Shown: positions 25,984 through 34,582 of the stretch, piece by piece
Layout of the letters: each line of letters begins with the position of its first letter
How positions within the stretch are numbered: position 1 is the first letter of the stretch
Source of the DNA: UBA8514 sp034933685
GTDB taxonomy: Bacteria > Bacillota > Clostridia > Lachnospirales > Anaerotignaceae
DNA length: 64,000 nucleotides
Direction: 5' to 3'
Assembly (NCBI GenBank): GCA_034933685.1
Contig: JAYFNB010000005.1
Span: 1-64,000, forward strand
Position numbers and translations under genes: made by a program
Notes under the pieces: generated by a model
Told to the model about the DNA's origin: nothing
The model's database searches: none
Seen by the model: only the letters and a program-made list of their open reading frames with translations

Positions 25984-26273
25984 TATTTTTCACCTCCAAG
26001 GACTTCTCTTACACTTTCAACATTTTGAACATGTACATATTCACCTTTTTTTATGTCAACCTTTGCCTCGCCAATGTGTTCACCATATTTCACAATTTTT
26101 TCACCCTTTGAAATATCCTTTACTGCAAGCTTGTGGTATATTGTTATGCTGTCAATGGCAGTAAAACTTTCAACTGCACCACTTCCCTTGTAACATACCG
26201 CTCCACCTTTTTCAATTGGCTCAATTGCTACGGCAACATTATCCTTTTGGTCAATAATCATTGCGTTTATCAT
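25983..26273 (-). CDS. UxaA-family dehydratase/lyase, small SAF-domain subunit
   Basis: A 96-residue SAF-domain protein (MINAMIIDQKDNVAVAIEPI, then GDSITIYHKL-like strand and EHIGEAKVDIKKGEYVHVQN). It pairs with the large subunit next to it. The ATG at 26273 is chosen because AGGAGG lies 7 nt upstream; the longer frame starts in the end of the previous gene. It lies 10 nt after the MoxR ATPase stop codon, so the lyase looks cotranscribed with the ATPase/VWA genes. Confidence 0.83.
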   Translation of the reverse strand: MINAMIIDQKDNVAVAIEPIEKGGAVCYKGSGAVESFTAIDSITIYHKLAVKDISKGEKIVKYGEHIGEAKVDIKKGEYVHVQNVESVREVLGGEK

Positions 26274-26283
26274 GTTTTCCCTC

Positions 26284-27813
26284 CTATTCAAGGCTGTTCA
26301 TTAGGTTATTAATTTCGTCAATTTCAGTAACTATTGTCTTTTGCTGCTGCTTAAACAAAAGGTTTTTATTGTATTGGTAGAACTTATAGCACCCATTTGC
26401 ATTAATAAATTTAATGCTGTAATATCCGCTATTAAGCTCTGTTACAAACGCAACCATTTCCTGCCCTTCTTTAAAAACTGTTTCCATAAAATCGAAGGCA
26501 TTATCTAACTCCTCACTGCAGTTTTCCATGATATTTTTTCTGTTTTCAACTTCGCCACCGAATAGGTTCTTTGCAACCTCAAACCCTTCATCGCAGATGT
26601 TAATGGACTTTTCTTTAATCGCCAAAATGTAGCTTTCTAACACGTCATTGATATGCATTTCCATGCGTTCGTCATCTTTCTTTATCAGCCCTGCTGTTTG
26701 CTTCACCATTAAATGCTTTTGCCTTATGGTAAGCAAAGCTTGAATTTTTTCTTCAGGTCTGCCTTCTTGCCCAACCATAGTTTCTTTTAAATTTTTAAGC
26801 ACACCGTGCAAAGCTGTAACAAATCTGTCCTGCTTGTCCGCCAGTTTAAAACCATCATTAAGTGCACCTAAAATAAGGCTTATAACGCCAAGCTTTTCGT
26901 CAAAGGACGCCACTCTAAGCCTATCCACATAAGCTTCTCTAAACTTACCAGCTAAAATATCACTAATAGAGTAATCATTTTTGTATTTGTAGTATAATTC
27001 CAAGTAAGATGCAAAATCCTTTGCCACTTTTCGGTTTTGAATATACTGAAATACAACGTCCACATCCACTTTTTTGTTCAACTTTTCATAAACATAAATT
27101 ATTTTGGATAAATCTTCCCATCCACGGGCAGTTGTAAACATTTTGCCGTCCGCTGTACTTTTTATGTTATAAAAGCTTTCTTTTTTTATATCCAAATAAG
27201 AAATTATTGCATTGTGAACGCTTTGAAAAACAGCGTATTCACGCCAAATTCCATAGTTTTCTTCTACATCTATTTTTTTAACTCGGTCAAGGGTAACAAC
27301 GTCAAATTCACGCACGCTTTTGTTGTACTGTGGTGGATTTCCTGCCGCCGCAATAATCCAACCGTTAGGCACACGATGACTTCCAAATGTTTTGTACTGC
27401 AAAAATTGCAACATAGCCGGCGCAAGTGTTTCCGAGGCACAGTTAATTTCGTCTATAAACAAAATACCTTCTTTAAGCCCTGTAGCCTCAATTTTTTCAT
27501 ACACAGCCGCAATAATTTCGCTCATGGTATATTCTGTTACTGAATATTTTTTGCCACCATACTCCTTTTCCTCAATAAATGGAAGCCCAATGGCACTTTG
27601 GCGTGTATGATGAGTAATTGTATACGCAACCAACCCAACACCGCACTCTGTAGCAATCTGTTGCATAACAGCAGTTTTGCCTATTCCAGGCGGCCCAATA
27701 AGCAAAATTGGTCGCTGGCTTTCAATAGGTATCATATAATCTCCAAATTCATCCTTTAAAAGATAGCTTTCAATAGCATCCTTTATTTCTTCTTTGGCTC
27801 TTTTAATATTCAA
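26284..27813 (-). CDS. MoxR-type AAA+ ATPase
   Basis: A 509-residue AAA_5/MoxR-family ATPase. Walker A is GPPGIGKT (40-47) and Walker B is ILFIDEIN (117-123); the sensor region is AAAGNPPQYNKSVREFD. The C-terminal half (about 280-509) is helical with coiled-coil character. MoxR ATPases usually work as chaperone-like partners of a VWA protein in assembling or activating target complexes. The start appears to be TTG (27813): GGAGGAG is 6 nt upstream and no ATG follows nearby. The VWA partner is the preceding gene (38 nt). Confidence 0.9.
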   Translation of the reverse strand: MNIKRAKEEIKDAIESYLLKDEFGDYMIPIESQRPILLIGPPGIGKTAVMQQIATECGVGLVAYTITHHTRQSAIGLPFIEEKEYGGKKYSVTEYTMSEIIAAVYEKIEATGLKEGILFIDEINCASETLAPAMLQFLQYKTFGSHRVPNGWIIAAAGNPPQYNKSVREFDVVTLDRVKKIDVEENYGIWREYAVFQSVHNAIISYLDIKKESFYNIKSTADGKMFTTARGWEDLSKIIYVYEKLNKKVDVDVVFQYIQNRKVAKDFASYLELYYKYKNDYSISDILAGKFREAYVDRLRVASFDEKLGVISLILGALNDGFKLADKQDRFVTALHGVLKNLKETMVGQEGRPEEKIQALLTIRQKHLMVKQTAGLIKKDDERMEMHINDVLESYILAIKEKSINICDEGFEVAKNLFGGEVENRKNIMENCSEELDNAFDFMETVFKEGQEMVAFVTELNSGYYSIKFINANGCYKFYQYNKNLLFKQQQKTIVTEIDEINNLMNSLE

Positions 27814-27851
27814 AATTGTCTCCTCCTAGCAGTTTTCATCGCTGTAATTTC

Positions 27852-29285
27852 TTATTTTTTTAATTCATAAATATCGTCTTTTCCAAGTATAATTTCAACT
27901 GCCCAAGGCGGAACACCCTTGTCGTCAAACCTTTCACTTACAAAAACAAACGCAACCTCATATAAAGGCATATTTTTAGGGTAAGTTCCGCAACCGTCGG
28001 TAAAATAAATAAGTCCTTTTAGCTCGTTTATTTTCTTTTCCTCACATAATGCATTAACATAATCAAAAGCGGCAGTGAAATCCGTTCCGCCACGCCCCTT
28101 AATTTCAAAATCCGTCATATATTGTTCAAAATCTTCAGGGCATACAATTATTTTGTCATCTTGAACCTTGGTGTCACACTGTATTATGTGCGAATTTATC
28201 TTACGGAAAAAACTTTCGTTGTCCTTTAATATTGAATATGTTTCCTCTAAAAAAATCCTTACCAATTCAGTTTCACAGGAGGCCGAGGTATCAATAACAA
28301 TCACAAATTCCTCCACCTTTTTAATGTCGCTGTACTCAAGGCTTTCAATTAAAGGCATGTTTCCATATACCTTCAATCCGTAGGTGTAGTAAATGTAGTC
28401 ATAGCTGTCTAAATCCAACTGCATTACCTCACGCAGAACTGTAAATTTTTGCAAAAAGCTTCGGTAATCATATCTTTGACGATTTTCAATGCCCAAGTAT
28501 TCCGTAAAGCTTCCCGCCTCATCACTCATTTCACGGCTAAATGTTTCCATGTCAGTTTGGGTTTTCTCACTTATATTTTGCCACTTGTCCTTGAAATCTT
28601 CTGCATTTTTAGGTGGCTGCATATTATCGCTTTTGCCATCACCATTTCCGCTATTTTGGTCGTTATTCTCATTTTCTCCGTCACCGTTTTGCCCATCACC
28701 GTTACCTCCACCACCGCCCATAGGCTGGTTACTATTTTGGTATTGAAGCCAAAATTGATGGTCATCCATTATAAACTCGTCCTCAATTTTTTCAATCATG
28801 CTTAAAAGCTTTTGGTTTTCCTCCAAATATCGGTATACACTTTCAGCTGTAGGAACTTTTATATTTTCTTTTATTTCTGAATAAACCATTTTTCTTATGG
28901 AGGATGAATTTCGCCTTAACAAACGAATATCCAATCCATCCACAAGCATTTCCGTAACTATGTCGCAGCTTACGTTCCATAAACGCATGTCACGGTCGCC
29001 CATATTAATTAAGTGCTTAAATATGCAATGAAAAATCATATGCACATATCCTCGTTTAATCCATGGCTCATTTTTTCTGTAAGTTTCCATAAGAAAAGCA
29101 GGTGCATAGTAAAAATAAAATCCATCTGTACCAACAGTATCTGTGCTGTTGCTCATAGCATATTTAAGCCCATTAAAAGCCATGCCAAGGTAACGCATAT
29201 GCAAATAAATCTCGTTCCTTGACGACGTAAGTATGTTAGAACACACACCGTCCAATTTTGCAATTATATCGTATTGGATAGCCAT
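27852..29285 (-). CDS. DUF2201-type protein with VWA domain, partner of MoxR
   Basis: A 477-residue protein. Residues 1-170 resemble the DUF2201 putative metallopeptidase domain, but the HExxH-like site is H82-M-I-F-H86 with a further His at 91, so the catalytic Glu is Met. Residues 188-222 form a low-complexity Gly/Asn/Asp linker. Residues 325-477 are a von Willebrand A domain with a complete MIDAS: DTSAS (332-336), T401 and D402 in GGTDF, and D430 in FTDG. It therefore probably binds Mg2+ and targets, rather than cleaving peptides. AGGAG is 8 nt before the ATG. It lies 12 nt after the LRR gene. Confidence 0.87.
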   Translation of the reverse strand: MAIQYDIIAKLDGVCSNILTSSRNEIYLHMRYLGMAFNGLKYAMSNSTDTVGTDGFYFYYAPAFLMETYRKNEPWIKRGYVHMIFHCIFKHLINMGDRDMRLWNVSCDIVTEMLVDGLDIRLLRRNSSSIRKMVYSEIKENIKVPTAESVYRYLEENQKLLSMIEKIEDEFIMDDHQFWLQYQNSNQPMGGGGGNGDGQNGDGENENNDQNSGNGDGKSDNMQPPKNAEDFKDKWQNISEKTQTDMETFSREMSDEAGSFTEYLGIENRQRYDYRSFLQKFTVLREVMQLDLDSYDYIYYTYGLKVYGNMPLIESLEYSDIKKVEEFVIVIDTSASCETELVRIFLEETYSILKDNESFFRKINSHIIQCDTKVQDDKIIVCPEDFEQYMTDFEIKGRGGTDFTAAFDYVNALCEEKKINELKGLIYFTDGCGTYPKNMPLYEVAFVFVSERFDDKGVPPWAVEIILGKDDIYELKK

Positions 29286-29297
29286 TTTTTTCTCCTT

Positions 29298-30239
29298 TTA
29301 CAAGTCAAAACTTTTCTCTTTTGCGCCAAAACGTGAAAGCCTTATGTCCAACATAAATGCTGAAAGCTCACTATTCCCTGTTTTGGCTGCCGTTTCAACA
29401 CCCAAATCTATGTTTCCAGAATCAAAAATATTTGCCTTGTCCATCATTTCCAATAACTCTATATTCCCTTTTTTTCCAACATATATAATACAGCTTTCAA
29501 TGTTATCTTTTAAGTATTGTAAATATTTTTCAAGATATTCCTTTTTTATATTTTGAAAATCGCTAAACCTTGTAAAAATAATTTTAAAAATAGTTTCCTG
29601 CCTTTCCTCAATCACTGCTATAGAAAATGCATTGTCATAGGCATCAAAATTAATTCCTTTAATACTTAGCGCCTGTCTATATCTAATCCCCGCCCCATGG
29701 GTAACTGTTTTGCACTGCATTGCAGGTGCATTGGTAATGTATTCGTATTCATACTCCGCAAAAATCAGCTTTACTCCGCTGTCAATTATAGTTAAACAAA
29801 ATTCCTCTTTAATTTCACTCAAAAACACAGCTACACCACTGCTAATTGTTTTAGCCGTATCTAAAATTATTTCATTAATTTCATCACAATTTTTTATAAA
29901 TCCATCGCCAATGTATTTAAGTCCAGCAGGCATCGTCATTTTGTGTAAACTTCGGCAGTTGTAAAAGGAATGATTACCAACAACCTCAACAGTTTTTGGT
30001 AATTTAATTTCTGTTAATCCTCTGCATTCGCAAAAAGCGTAATCTCCAATATGCGTTAAACTTTCTGGTAACACAACCTCAAGAATAAATTTACACCCTC
30101 TAAAAGCGCCTTCGCCAATAGCCGTCACTTTGTTTCCGTTAATTTCATTTGGTACGGTAACTATAGCATCATCGCCTGTATATTTAGTTACAACAGTGCC
30201 TTTTTCATTTGTTTTGTATTCAAAGTCCTTAAAATCCAT
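29298..30239 (-). CDS. Leucine-rich repeat (BspA-type LRR_5) protein
   Basis: A 313-residue protein. Residues 30-130 hold about four BspA-type repeats of the form IGEGAFRGCKFILEVVLPES. There is no signal peptide and no cell-wall anchor, unlike most BspA-like proteins, so it is probably cytoplasmic. The rest (130-313) is not a recognised fold; the end (NIELLEMMDKANIFDSGNID) is faintly ankyrin-like. It is the first gene of the seven-gene run and could be the target-recognition part of the MoxR/VWA pair, but this is inference. Confidence 0.8.
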   Translation of the reverse strand: MDFKDFEYKTNEKGTVVTKYTGDDAIVTVPNEINGNKVTAIGEGAFRGCKFILEVVLPESLTHIGDYAFCECRGLTEIKLPKTVEVVGNHSFYNCRSLHKMTMPAGLKYIGDGFIKNCDEINEIILDTAKTISSGVAVFLSEIKEEFCLTIIDSGVKLIFAEYEYEYITNAPAMQCKTVTHGAGIRYRQALSIKGINFDAYDNAFSIAVIEERQETIFKIIFTRFSDFQNIKKEYLEKYLQYLKDNIESCIIYVGKKGNIELLEMMDKANIFDSGNIDLGVETAAKTGNSELSAFMLDIRLSRFGAKEKSFDL

Positions 30240-30277
30240 AACATAAAGCCTTTCTATTTACACTATTTTTTCACCTC

Positions 30278-30306
30278 ATTATATCAATAATATTTAATTT
30301 TATCCA
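30278..30306 (-). promoter_or_regulatory. Possible promoter of the LRR-VWA-MoxR-UxaA run
   Basis: Minus strand TGGATA (30301-30306), 17-bp spacer, TATAAT (30278-30283), 39 bp before the LRR start codon. The -10 is perfect and the -35 moderate. Confidence 0.5.
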
Positions 30307-30319
30307 TAGCTCGTCACAA

Positions 30320-30392
30320 AAAAATAAGAACCTCATCCTAATTGAACACGCTGATTTTATTAATCAGGCTCTATTTAGCTGAGATTCTTTTG
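30320..30392 (-). terminator. Terminator after the AraC-type regulator
   Basis: An outer imperfect stem (AGAATCTCA with TGAGGTTCT) encloses an inner CTGATT/AATCAG hairpin, followed by TATTTTTTT on the minus strand. Confidence 0.6.
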
Positions 30393-30396
30393 CTTT

Positions 30397-31212
30397 TTAT
30401 ACAAATATGGTGTCCTTATAACTTGCGGAATATTTTCCTGGAGAAGTGCCGAGAACTTTCTTAAACGTACGAATAAAGTGGGAATTGTTACCAAACCCAG
30501 CTTCCTCACCGGCAATTTGCACATTTTTTCCATCTCTTAAAAGCTGACATGCAAGTATTAGCCTTTGTGCAGTTAAATATTCACCAATACCAAGCCCGGT
30601 TGTTTTTTTAAATATATAACATAAATGTTGTTTTGTCATGGAAAACTCTTCCGCTATGGTATCCAAATTTATATTTTTGTTGGCATTTGCTGCTACGTAT
30701 TCCATTATAGGCGTAACTCTGTCTACGTTTTTGGAATGGAATGGTTCTGCCTTTTGCGAACTATCTGCAAGCTTATTAAGCATAATTGCAAGCTCCACAA
30801 AAGCAGATTGGCACAGTAAATCATCTCCATATTCCTCGTCTCCAAGCATTGCTTTTTCGCAAAGCTTTTCTATGCTTACCATTTTGCTTTCATCCAATAA
30901 AATACATGGTGTTTTCATACCAAACATTCTAAGTAAATCTGTTTGTTGTGTTGAAAGTAATGCCGCATATTCTAGCGGAAATTTAATAACATACCTTCGG
31001 TAAATTGTTCCATCATCAACAACGCTTCTATGTATTTCTGCATTGTTTAAAAGCATAACTGCGCCTCGCTTCATGGTATATGTGTGTGAACCTACACTCA
31101 TTTCCCCATGTCCGTCCAACACAATTGTAATTTCATAGGCATCATGAAAATGAAACTGGCTCATTTTCCATTCATAATCCTCATTCAAACGAATGTCAAA
31201 AAAATACTTCAT
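30397..31212 (-). CDS. AraC-family transcriptional regulator
   Basis: A 271-residue regulator. The N-terminal half is a cupin-type sensor (FHFHDAYEITIVLDGHGEMS) and the C-terminal 100 residues carry two helix-turn-helix units (IAEEFSMTKQHLCYIFKKTT and EAGFGNNSHFIRTFKKVLGT). The sensor form suggests a small-molecule ligand, perhaps a sugar or organic acid. It lies between the seven-gene run and megL, in the same direction as both, and may control either. GAGAGGG precedes the ATG. Confidence 0.9.
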   Translation of the reverse strand: MKYFFDIRLNEDYEWKMSQFHFHDAYEITIVLDGHGEMSVGSHTYTMKRGAVMLLNNAEIHRSVVDDGTIYRRYVIKFPLEYAALLSTQQTDLLRMFGMKTPCILLDESKMVSIEKLCEKAMLGDEEYGDDLLCQSAFVELAIMLNKLADSSQKAEPFHSKNVDRVTPIMEYVAANANKNINLDTIAEEFSMTKQHLCYIFKKTTGLGIGEYLTAQRLILACQLLRDGKNVQIAGEEAGFGNNSHFIRTFKKVLGTSPGKYSASYKDTIFV

Positions 31213-31321
31213 TTTGTTCCCTCTCTTAAAATTTAACTAATTTTGTACGTAGATTTGTACATTTTAGCATGAAATCTTAATATGTGCAAATTCTTTAAGA
31301 ATATTAAATATAGAGCACATG

Positions 31322-31357
31322 AAAAAAAGCTATAGCATAGTCACTATAGCCTTTTTC
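31322..31357. terminator. Bidirectional terminator after megL
   Basis: GCTATAG (31329-31335) pairs with CTATAGC (31344-31350), with A-run and T-run on opposite sides, so it works on both strands. megL ends 105 bp upstream. Confidence 0.8.
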
Positions 31358-31461
31358 TTACATGTTGGCTGCACTCTTCGGGGCAGAAAAGCACATCAGT
31401 TAGGGTAAAATAATTATAGAAATGTATTGCTCCTGTCAATCATAAAAATATATTTGTATTA

Positions 31462-32655
31462 TCAGATTTTTGCAAAACCCTGTTCAAGGTCTGCAATAAT
31501 ATCTTCAACATTTTCAAGACCAGTTGAAAGTCTAACTAAACCTTCTGCAATGCCAGCATCTGCTAAATCCTTTGCTGAATATGTTGAATGTGTCATGCTT
31601 GCAGGATGCTCAACTAATGTTTCAGCATCGCCAAGGCTTACAGCTATTGTGCAAAGTTCAAGAGCATTAACAAGCTTCATACCTGCTTCCTTGCCGCCCT
31701 TAACTTCGAAGGATATCATTCCGCCGAAATCTTTCATTTGCTTTTTAGCAATTTCATGATTAGGATGGCTTTCAAGTCCAGGGAAGTATACTTTTTCAAC
31801 CTTAGGGTTAGACTCAAGATAACGTGCAATAGCATTTGCGTTTGCACAGTGCTGTTTCATTCTTACTTCAAGTGTTTTAAGTCCTCTTAAAATAAGGAAA
31901 GCTTCCTGTGGACCTAAAACAGAACCTGTCATGTCTTTAATACCAAACATCTTAACCTGACCAATAAACTCTGCGGATCCAATTACAAATCCGGCAATTA
32001 CATCTCCATGGCCATTAAGATATTTTGTTGCAGAATGAACAACAACGTCTGCACCAAGTGCAAGTGGGTTTTGAAGATAAGGTGTAGCAAATGTGTTATC
32101 GCAAACAACTTTAATATCTTTGTTATATTCATGTGCTGTTTTTGCAATAAGCTCGATGTCTGCTATTTTAAGGTTAGGATTAGCTGGTGTTTCAAGGTAA
32201 ACAGCAACTGTGTTTTCTTTAAGAGCTGCTTTAACCTCATCAATATTGCTTGTGTTTACAAAAGTTACATCAACACCGTAGCGTGGAAGTCCATGAGCAA
32301 GAAGTGCGAAAGTACAACCGTAAAGTGTGCTGTCTGCAACAACATGCTTGCCTGCTGCACAAATTGTCCAAAGTGCTGAAGAAATAGCACCCATTCCGCT
32401 TGCTGTTGCTGCTGCTGCTTCGCCACCTTCAAGTGCAGCCACCTTTGCTTCAAGTACACTTGATGTTGGGTTGCCAAGACGTGAGTAAATATAACCAGCC
32501 TCTTCACCTGCAAAACGTTTGCCACCTTGTTCACAAGTATCAAAGAAGAAGGTTGATGTTTGGTAAATTGGCATTGTAAGTGCACCATATACTTTGTCCT
32601 TTACGTTACCTGCATGGATTGCCTTTGTTCCGAAACCGCAATTTGTATCTTTCAT
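31462..32655 (-). CDS. megL: L-methionine gamma-lyase
   Basis: A 397-residue PLP enzyme of the Cys/Met metabolism family, splitting methionine into 2-oxobutyrate, methanethiol and ammonia. PLP lysine K211 is in SATKYLNGHGD. Cys114 in LYGCTFAL corresponds to the Cys116 that marks true methionine gamma-lyases, as opposed to cystathionine lyases or sulfhydrylases. Length and C-terminus (HPASMTHSTYSAKDLADAGI) also fit. AAGGAG lies 11 nt before the ATG. It diverges from an NhaC-type transporter; the pair may form a methionine uptake and fermentation unit. Confidence 0.92.
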   Translation of the reverse strand: MKDTNCGFGTKAIHAGNVKDKVYGALTMPIYQTSTFFFDTCEQGGKRFAGEEAGYIYSRLGNPTSSVLEAKVAALEGGEAAAATASGMGAISSALWTICAAGKHVVADSTLYGCTFALLAHGLPRYGVDVTFVNTSNIDEVKAALKENTVAVYLETPANPNLKIADIELIAKTAHEYNKDIKVVCDNTFATPYLQNPLALGADVVVHSATKYLNGHGDVIAGFVIGSAEFIGQVKMFGIKDMTGSVLGPQEAFLILRGLKTLEVRMKQHCANANAIARYLESNPKVEKVYFPGLESHPNHEIAKKQMKDFGGMISFEVKGGKEAGMKLVNALELCTIAVSLGDAETLVEHPASMTHSTYSAKDLADAGIAEGLVRLSTGLENVEDIIADLEQGFAKI

Positions 32656-32772
32656 AAAATAAACACTCCTTTTCTAATTCTGGATATTAGTTATGTATTT
32701 AATTATTTTCTTCTATGCATAAAACATAACATATTTCAACTTAAGGGTGTTAATAGCTAAAATGTATATCCA

Positions 32773-32878
32773 GTTATCTGTTTTATAGATAGCACTGTGT
32801 AGTATTAACATATAAAATAAAGTACAAATTAATATATGACTAAAAAATAGATAACCATTATCCAAAAAACAGATAACC
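32773..32878. repeat. Three operator-like boxes, GGTTATCTGTTTT family
   Basis: GTTATCTGTTTT reads forward at 32773-32784. Inverted copies AAAATAGATAACC (32844-32856) and AAAACAGATAACC (32866-32878) lie 22 bp apart, about two helical turns. Their position, 26 bp upstream of the nhaC -35, fits binding of a dimeric regulator, such as the LysR or AraC proteins encoded nearby. Confidence 0.6.
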
Positions 32879-32903
32879 AGCTATTGATTTTTCCGCCTAT
32901 CAC

Positions 32904-32932
32904 TTAGTTCTAATTGTGTGGTACATTATAGT
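32904..32932 (+). promoter_or_regulatory. Probable nhaC promoter
   Basis: TTAGTT (32904-32909), 17-bp spacer, TATAGT (32927-32932). The -35 is weak, as expected for an activator-dependent promoter, and the repeat boxes lie upstream. The leader would be about 160 nt. Confidence 0.5.
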
Positions 32933-33098
32933 AAGAATAAAGTTGCACCAAAGTGAACAATAAAATTTTGTTTCAATGTGCATTTTGTACATTTTGAAAG
33001 GAGGTCTAGAAAAAACTTTATAAAGGCTTTACCAGAAATCATCTCATTATTAATATCTTACCCGTATCAGTCAGGATTTATTTAAAGGAGGAGTATCT

Positions 33099-34475
33099 AT
33101 GGACGAAAAAAGCAATCAAATCAAATCGAAAGGCTCTGCCCTAATACCTTTTGCAGTATTCATCGTACTTTATTTGGGTGTTGGTATTGTGCTTCAGTTA
33201 CGTGGTGTAGAGATGGCGTTTTATCAGTTGCCTGCACCTGTAGCAATTATTGTTGGTATTATAGTGGCTTTCGCAATGTTTAAAGGCACTGTAGATGAAA
33301 AGTTTTCTATGTTCGCAAAAGGCTGTGGTGACGAAAACATTCTTACTATGTGTTTTATCTACCTTTTTGCAGGCGCTTTTGCTGTTGTAGCTAAATCCAT
33401 GGGTGGTGTAGATGCAACTGTTAACTTAGGTCTTGCTATTATTCCTGCCCAATACATAACCGCAGGCATGTTTGTAATTGCAGCATTCCTTGCTGTTTCA
33501 ACAGGTTCATCAATGGGTACCATAGGCACAATAGGGCCTATTGCTATTGCAACTGCTGATAAAGCAGGTCTTAGCCTCACTCTTATGGTTGCAGCTGTAG
33601 TTGGTGGCGCAATGTTTGGTGATAACCTTTCAATAATTTCAGATACTACTATAGCAGCTACAAGAACACAAGGATGTGAAATGAGAGATAAGTTTAAGGT
33701 AAACTTCTTTATTGCACTTCCTGCAGCTGTTCTTACCTTCATACTTCTGCTTATTTTGGGCAGGCCTGAAACTTTAATTCCTGTTGAAGCATCATCATTT
33801 AACTTTATTAAGGTTCTTCCTTATGTTTTCGTACTTGTAATGGCAGTTATTGGCTTTAATGTATTTCTTACATTAGGCTCAGGCGTTGTTATTGCTGGTA
33901 TAATAGGTATAGCTTATGGTGACATAACCCTTCTAGGTTTTGCACAAAATGTATATGGCGGCTTTACTGGTATGACTGAAATTTTCCTTCTTTCATTATT
34001 CACAGGCGGTCTTGCTCATATGGTTACCAATTATGGTGGCCTTCAGTGGGTTCTTGAAAAAATACAAGGTCTTATTAAAGGCAAACGCTCGGCTGAAATT
34101 GGTATTGCGGCAATAGCTTCAGTAGCAGATATGGCAACAGCAAATAACACTATTGCTATTATTATTACCGGCCCTATCGCAAAAGGAATCTGCGAAAAAT
34201 TTGAGGTTGACCCAAGAAGAAGTGCTTCTCTCTTGGATATTTGGACCTGTATTTTCCAAGGCTTTATCCCTTATGGCGCGCAAATTCTTCTTGCATGCAG
34301 CCTTACAGCAGGGGTTGCAAGCCCGATAAGCCCGTTAGACCTTTTCCCATTGTTATGGTACCAACAGCTTCTTGCGGTATTTACAATCATTTCCCTCTTT
34401 GTTCCTTACGCCGATGGTGTTATCAAAAAACGCCCATGGAATTTTAAAGAGTGGAAAGCTGAAGATGTTAAATAA
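33099..34475 (+). CDS. NhaC-family transporter, possibly methionine (MetT-like)
   Basis: A 458-residue membrane protein with about 12 helices of the NhaC/ArsB-like ion transporter superfamily, showing STGSSMGTIGTIGPIAIATA and the GGAMFGDNLSIISDTTIAAT signature. NhaC members exchange Na+ for H+, but the MetT branch is proposed to carry methionine. It is divergent from megL with shared control sites, so methionine uptake is plausible. GGAGGAG lies 6 nt before the ATG. It ends at a bidirectional terminator. Confidence 0.85.
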   Translation: MDEKSNQIKSKGSALIPFAVFIVLYLGVGIVLQLRGVEMAFYQLPAPVAIIVGIIVAFAMFKGTVDEKFSMFAKGCGDENILTMCFIYLFAGAFAVVAKSMGGVDATVNLGLAIIPAQYITAGMFVIAAFLAVSTGSSMGTIGTIGPIAIATADKAGLSLTLMVAAVVGGAMFGDNLSIISDTTIAATRTQGCEMRDKFKVNFFIALPAAVLTFILLLILGRPETLIPVEASSFNFIKVLPYVFVLVMAVIGFNVFLTLGSGVVIAGIIGIAYGDITLLGFAQNVYGGFTGMTEIFLLSLFTGGLAHMVTNYGGLQWVLEKIQGLIKGKRSAEIGIAAIASVADMATANNTIAIIITGPIAKGICEKFEVDPRRSASLLDIWTCIFQGFIPYGAQILLACSLTAGVASPISPLDLFPLLWYQQLLAVFTIISLFVPYADGVIKKRPWNFKEWKAEDVK

Positions 34476-34516
34476 ATCTGCTGATGAAAAACTTTAAGTA
34501 GTAAATATTTGTATTA

Positions 34517-34555
34517 CAAAAAGGTACACTCTCCAAATACGAGTGTACCTTTTTT
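34517..34555. terminator. Bidirectional terminator between nhaC and the LysR gene
   Basis: AAAGGTACACTC pairs with GAGTGTACCTTTTTT across a 9-nt loop; T-runs form on both strands, so it serves both convergent genes. Confidence 0.88.
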
Positions 34556-34582
34556 ACATTTAATATTATCTTAGTACAATGG

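Larger units (their letters stand above)
32656..33098. other. 443-bp divergent control region between megL and nhaC
   Basis: It holds three copies of an operator-like box (see the repeat at 32773-32878), a probable nhaC promoter (32904-32932), an imperfect inverted repeat around 32945-32985 (TGCACCAAAG...TTTCAATGTGCA), and an AAAGGAGG at 32996 with no start codon after it. No SAM riboswitch or T-box is visible. Confidence 0.6.

Noticed and set aside
32996..33030. AAAGGAGG upstream of nhaC, as a start of a small leader ORF
   Set aside because: No ATG, GTG or TTG follows within the useful distance; the real nhaC site is the GGAGGAG just before 33099.
32656..33098. SAM riboswitch for megL or nhaC
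   Set aside because: No S-box core such as CTTATCAAGAG and no stem pattern on either strand.
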